In this document: in pieces, positions 5,442 to 7,730 of the stretch
How positions within the stretch are numbered: position 1 is the stretch's first letter
Layout: every line of letters starts with the position of its first letter
Assembly: GCA_910584045.1 (NCBI GenBank)
Contig: CAJTYO010000094.1
Location: 1-7,730, forward strand
Direction of reading: 5' to 3'
DNA: 7,730 bases
Origin: an uncultured Oscillospiraceae bacterium
GTDB taxonomy: Bacteria; Bacillota; Clostridia; Oscillospirales; Oscillospiraceae
Made by a program: the position numbers and the translations under genes
The notes under the pieces: model-generated
Databases searched by the model: none
The model's input: the letters and a program-made list of their open reading frames with translations, nothing else
Told to the model about the DNA's origin: nothing

Positions 5442-6655
5442 GCGGTCTCCTCCTTCTGAATGCACGCCTCAACCCGGCACAGCAGCCGACCCTCCGCCAG
5501 TCTGGCGGTGATTTGCTCCCCCGGGTGTATATCCGCCGCCCGCCGCAGGGGCCGGCCCTCCTGATCCGTCACCATGGCAAAGCCCCGGCCCAGTACCTTC
5601 AGGGGACTCATAGCGTCCAGGGACGCGGCCAGCGCGGTCAGCTCCCGCCTCGGCCCGGCCAGACGGACCTGAGCCGCGTGACCCAGCTCGCGCTGTATAT
5701 GGTCCAGCAGCAAACGCTTGTCCTCCACGGAAGCCAGGGGATTGGTGAGCACCCGCTTGCCGGCCAGCTCCGCCAGACGGCGGCGCAGCAGCTCCAGGCG
5801 TTTGGTCTGACTGCGGATGACGGCCAGCCTGCGGCTCTGCAGCGCCTCCAGCAGCTCCGTCCGGTCCGGCACCGCCAGCTCGGCGGCGTGGGAGGGCGTG
5901 GCCGCGCGCACATCCGCCGCAAAATCAGCAATGGTGACATCCGGCTCATGGCCAACGGCGGAGATGACGGGGATGTCGGAGTTGTAGATGGCCCGGGCTA
6001 CCCGCTCGTCGTTGAAGGCCCACAGGTCCTCGATAGAGCCGCCCCCGCGACCGGTGATGATGACGTCCGCCACCCGGTGGACGTTGGCGTAGCGCAGCGC
6101 GCCCACAATCTCCGGCGGAGCCTCCGCCCCCTGTACGCGGACGGGCAGGAGCTTTACCTTGGCCAGGGGATAGCGGCGGCGCAGGATGCGGATCATATCG
6201 TGGACCGCCGCCCCGGCGGCGGAGGTGATAATGGCGATGGTCCGAGGATACCTGGGCAGAGGCTTTTTGTGCTTCTCGTCGAAAAGCCCCTCCTTCCACA
6301 GCCGCTCCTTGAGCTGCTCAAAGGCCATGTGCAGGTCCCCCACGCCGTCGGGACTGAGGGCTTCGCAGTAGAGCTGATACGCGCCGTCCCGGGGATAGAC
6401 GCTGACACGGCCTCCGGCAATGACCTTCATTCCGTTTTCCGGCCGGAAGCGGAGGCGGGCGGCCTGGCCGCGAAACATCACGCACCGGATGGCCCCCTCC
6501 GCGTCCTTCAGCGTGAAGTAGTGGTGTCCGGAGGGGTAGAGCTTATAGTTGGACACCTCGCCCCGGACGAAAACGGCGCTCAGCTCCGGAACGCCATCCA
6601 GCACGGATTTGACCAGTCCGTTCAATTCGGATACGCTGTATATTTGTCCCTCCAT
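5438..6655 (-). CDS. xseA: Exodeoxyribonuclease VII large subunit
   Basis: Catalytic subunit of exonuclease VII, a cytosolic enzyme that cuts single-stranded DNA into short oligonucleotides during mismatch repair and clearance of damaged ends. Seen: an N-terminal OB-fold (about 1-100; YSVSELNGLVK, VRGEVSN, GHHYFTLKD), then the nuclease domain with TSAAGAAVHD (D153), TGRGGGSIEDLWAFNDE (R203) and ISAVGHEPDVTIADFAADVRA (H236, D239). These match, offset by two, the residues I recall as catalytic in E. coli XseA (D155, R205, H238, D241). A helical segment (about 262-345) and the C-terminal SPLKVLGRGFAMV block follow. At 405 residues it is 40-50 shorter than the E. coli and B. subtilis enzymes, mostly in the coiled helical part. 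The start at 6655 has only a G-rich, weak ribosome binding site, and a hairpin separates it from nusB. Confidence 0.96.
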   Translation of the reverse strand: MEGQIYSVSELNGLVKSVLDGVPELSAVFVRGEVSNYKLYPSGHHYFTLKDAEGAIRCVMFRGQAARLRFRPENGMKVIAGGRVSVYPRDGAYQLYCEALSPDGVGDLHMAFEQLKERLWKEGLFDEKHKKPLPRYPRTIAIITSAAGAAVHDMIRILRRRYPLAKVKLLPVRVQGAEAPPEIVGALRYANVHRVADVIITGRGGGSIEDLWAFNDERVARAIYNSDIPVISAVGHEPDVTIADFAADVRAATPSHAAELAVPDRTELLEALQSRRLAVIRSQTKRLELLRRRLAELAGKRVLTNPLASVEDKRLLLDHIQRELGHAAQVRLAGPRRELTALAASLDAMSPLKVLGRGFAMVTDQEGRPLRRAADIHPGEQITARLAEGRLLCRVEACIQKEETA

Positions 6656-6715
6656 GGCGCCGCCCCCTGCTCCGTCAAACTCTGCGCACCGCTTCTATGC
6701 ACAGGCTCTTAGTTA

Positions 6716-6739
6716 AAGGGCGCACCAAAGTGCGCCCTT
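6716..6739 (-). terminator. Hairpin between nusB and xseA, possible partial terminator
   Basis: A perfect 10-bp stem (AAGGGCGCAC / GTGCGCCCTT) with a four-base loop lies just after the nusB stop in a 92-bp gap. On the minus strand it is followed by TTAACTAAG, a poor T-run, so full termination is doubtful. No sigma-A promoter is evident between it and xseA, which suggests read-through, with the hairpin lowering expression of the later genes or blocking 3' exonucleases after mRNA cleavage. Confidence 0.5.
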
Positions 6740-6747
6740 CTTTTCCC

Positions 6748-7197
6748 TCACTCCACCACTTCGCTGCGGACGAAGGAGCCGAGAATTCCGTTGATAAAGC
6801 GGACCACGTCCGGGTCCTCGTATTTCTTTGCGATCTCCACCGCCTCATTGATGGCCGCGCCGTTGGGAATCTCCGGCATATACATAATTTCGTACATAGC
6901 CAGCCGCATGATGGCTCCCGCCACCAGGGGGATGCGCTCAAAGCGCCAGCCCTTGGCGTACTTCTCAATGTACCGGTCCAGCTCGTAGCCGTGGACGGCA
7001 ATGCCCCGAACCAGCCGGCAGATATATGCCCGCTGGGTCGGACCGGGCAGCTCGCCGTACACCTCGTACTCCGGCGCGAGCGTCTCGAAGCGGGGGCCGC
7101 TGATGCGCTGCTCCAGCAGCTCGTCCACGCTCAGATCGGTAAAACTCAATTCAAAGGAGAGATGCATGGCGATCTCTCTGGCCACATTTCTAATCAT
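6748..7197 (-). CDS. nusB: Transcription antitermination factor NusB
   Basis: All-helical RNA-binding protein that, with NusE (ribosomal protein S10), binds boxA RNA and assembles the antitermination complex on rRNA operons. The 149 residues fit the family. Seen: an N-terminal AREIAMHLSFEL helix (6-17), a middle segment with the family's conserved Trp (AKGWRFERIP, 81-90), then AGAIMRLAMYEIMYMPEIP (93-111) and the signature AAINEAVEIAKKY (114-126) followed by VRFINGILGSF (132-142). The start at 7197 has GAGGGAG seven bases upstream. It is second in the operon, 41 bp after the Asp23-family gene, as in B. subtilis where yqhY precedes nusB. A long loop between the first two helical blocks is slightly unusual. 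Confidence 0.95.
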   Translation of the reverse strand: MIRNVAREIAMHLSFELSFTDLSVDELLEQRISGPRFETLAPEYEVYGELPGPTQRAYICRLVRGIAVHGYELDRYIEKYAKGWRFERIPLVAGAIMRLAMYEIMYMPEIPNGAAINEAVEIAKKYEDPDVVRFINGILGSFVRSEVVE

Positions 7198-7238
7198 GGG
7201 CGCACTCCCTCAGTCCACACAACAACACAGCCGGGCGC

Positions 7239-7580
7239 TTACTGGAAGGACACGCCGCCCACGTGGACGTTCACAGCCTTCACGGAAAAGCCTGTCATGG
7301 ACTCGATAGCGCCGGACACGCCGCTCTGCAGCTTGCCCGCCACCTCGGGAATCGCGTAGCCGTAGCGGATCATCACATACAGGTCCACCACAGCGCCCTC
7401 CTCGTCCACAGCCAGGCGCACGCCCCTGGCCCCGTTTTTTTTGGAGGCGATGTTCATCAGGCCGCTGATGCCCTCCACGTCGGACACCGCGCCGGCGGCG
7501 ATAGAGGCCAGTACGTCCTCAGAAATATGGATGCACCCCAGCTCCTCGGGGTGGGTCATGTAATCCTTGTTCTCGCCCAT
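7239..7580 (-). CDS. Asp23/Gls24 family envelope stress protein (YqhY-like)
   Basis: A small protein of the Asp23/Gls24 (DUF322) family. In B. subtilis the member at this place, YqhY, is encoded just before nusB and is linked to control of acetyl-CoA carboxylase. Of 113 residues, the family pattern is clear: IHISEDVLASIAAGAVSDVEGISGL (17-41), a central beta-rich part with VRLAVDEEGAVVDLYVMIRYG (54-74), AIPEVAGKLQSGVSGAIESMTG (76-97) and the end VKAVNVHVGGVSF (100-112). No membrane segment or signal peptide is seen, so it is cytosolic or peripheral. The start at 7580 has AAGGAG about eleven bases upstream, a slightly long spacing. It is first in the six-gene operon, about 37 bases after the inferred transcription start. 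Family secure; the YqhY role is inferred from position. Confidence 0.92.
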   Translation of the reverse strand: MGENKDYMTHPEELGCIHISEDVLASIAAGAVSDVEGISGLMNIASKKNGARGVRLAVDEEGAVVDLYVMIRYGYAIPEVAGKLQSGVSGAIESMTGFSVKAVNVHVGGVSFQ

Positions 7581-7623
7581 AGCTTAAGACACTCCTTCTG
7601 GGAAAGTAAATTTTAACTTTATC

Positions 7624-7652
7624 ATTATATCACATTTTTTTGGGAAATACAA
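7624..7652 (-). promoter_or_regulatory. Sigma-A promoter for the Asp23-nusB-xseAB-ispA operon
   Basis: On the minus strand a perfect TATAAT (7624-7629) is preceded by TGA, an extended -10, and by TTGTAT (7647-7652) at exactly 17 bases. The spacer contains an A7 run. The start point would fall near 7617, giving a leader of about 37 bases to ATG 7580 with no room for a riboswitch. This is the best promoter in the window. Confidence 0.8.
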
Positions 7653-7696
7653 CCAGAATTTTGACGGGCTGGCCCTCGGCAGGTTTTAATATGTAA

Positions 7697-7730
7697 ATGG
7701 ACAGTCGGACCGACGGGTCCGGCTGTCCAT
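7697..7730 (-). terminator. Terminator-like hairpin upstream of the operon
   Basis: ATGGACAG and CTGTCCAT, then CGGACC and GGTCCG, form a 15-bp stem with one G-U pair and a four-base loop that ends exactly at the window edge. On the minus strand it is followed by TTTACATATT, a moderate T-run, so it probably ends a gene located to the right. It lies about 45 bp upstream of the operon promoter and would insulate it. The stem could extend beyond the window. Confidence 0.6.

Noticed and set aside
5318..6712. A 464-codon plus-strand open frame antisense to xseA
   Set aside because: Same GC-driven shadow pattern, no recognisable motif, no Shine-Dalgarno, and it runs across xseB, xseA and the intergenic hairpin.
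7581..7730. Riboswitch, T-box or small RNA upstream of the Asp23-family gene
   Set aside because: The promoter leaves a leader of only about 37 bases, and the one strong structure (7697-7730) lies upstream of the promoter and looks like a terminator.
1..7730. CRISPR array, insertion sequence, prophage, tRNA or rRNA
   Set aside because: No regularly spaced direct repeats, transposase or phage motifs, cloverleaf sequences or rRNA signatures were seen on either strand.

Overview
The window reads as a stretch of ordinary chromosome from a GC-rich member of the Clostridia, most like the Oscillospiraceae (Flavonifractor/Pseudoflavonifractor-type gut anaerobes). This rests on gene order (Asp23-nusB-xseA-xseB-ispA and dnaG-rpoD, both Firmicutes arrangements), strong GGAGG ribosome binding sites, sigma-A type promoters, and GC-rich genes separated by short AT-rich gaps. 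Species assignment is inference from protein character, not from any search. No insertion sequence, prophage, CRISPR array, tRNA or rRNA is visible.

Layout. Minus strand 1-740: the first 246 codons of rpoD, the primary sigma factor, cut by the window edge. Minus 737-2530: dnaG primase, overlapping rpoD by ATGA. A 210-bp divergent gap (2531-2740) holds a candidate dnaG promoter, an AT-rich palindrome and a set of evenly spaced inverted half-sites. Plus 2741-3229: a compact Sfp-type phosphopantetheinyl transferase with a TTG start, the only plus-strand gene. A strong hairpin (3228-3253) sits between it and the convergent bactofilin gene (minus 3268-3711), which has its own extended -10 promoter and a structured leader. 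Minus 3885-7580: a six-gene run in transcription order Asp23/YqhY-like, nusB, xseA, xseB, ispA, DUF212 'divergent PAP2' protein. It is driven by a good sigma-A promoter at 7624-7652 and preceded by a terminator-like hairpin at 7697-7730.

How it works together. dnaG-rpoD is a translationally coupled pair for replication priming and housekeeping transcription. The six-gene operon joins transcription antitermination (NusB), exonuclease VII (XseA/XseB, coupled by ATGA), prenyl diphosphate synthesis (IspA) and a membrane phosphatase-like protein whose ribosome binding site lies in the end of ispA. The B. subtilis relatives folD (between nusB and xseA) and dxs (after ispA) are missing from these positions.

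I do not see a new biological system. The points most worth a second look are a linker insertion in RpoD that looks like an internal duplication, the shortened phosphopantetheinyl transferase with its evenly spaced upstream half-sites, and the inverted repeat over the bactofilin promoter.
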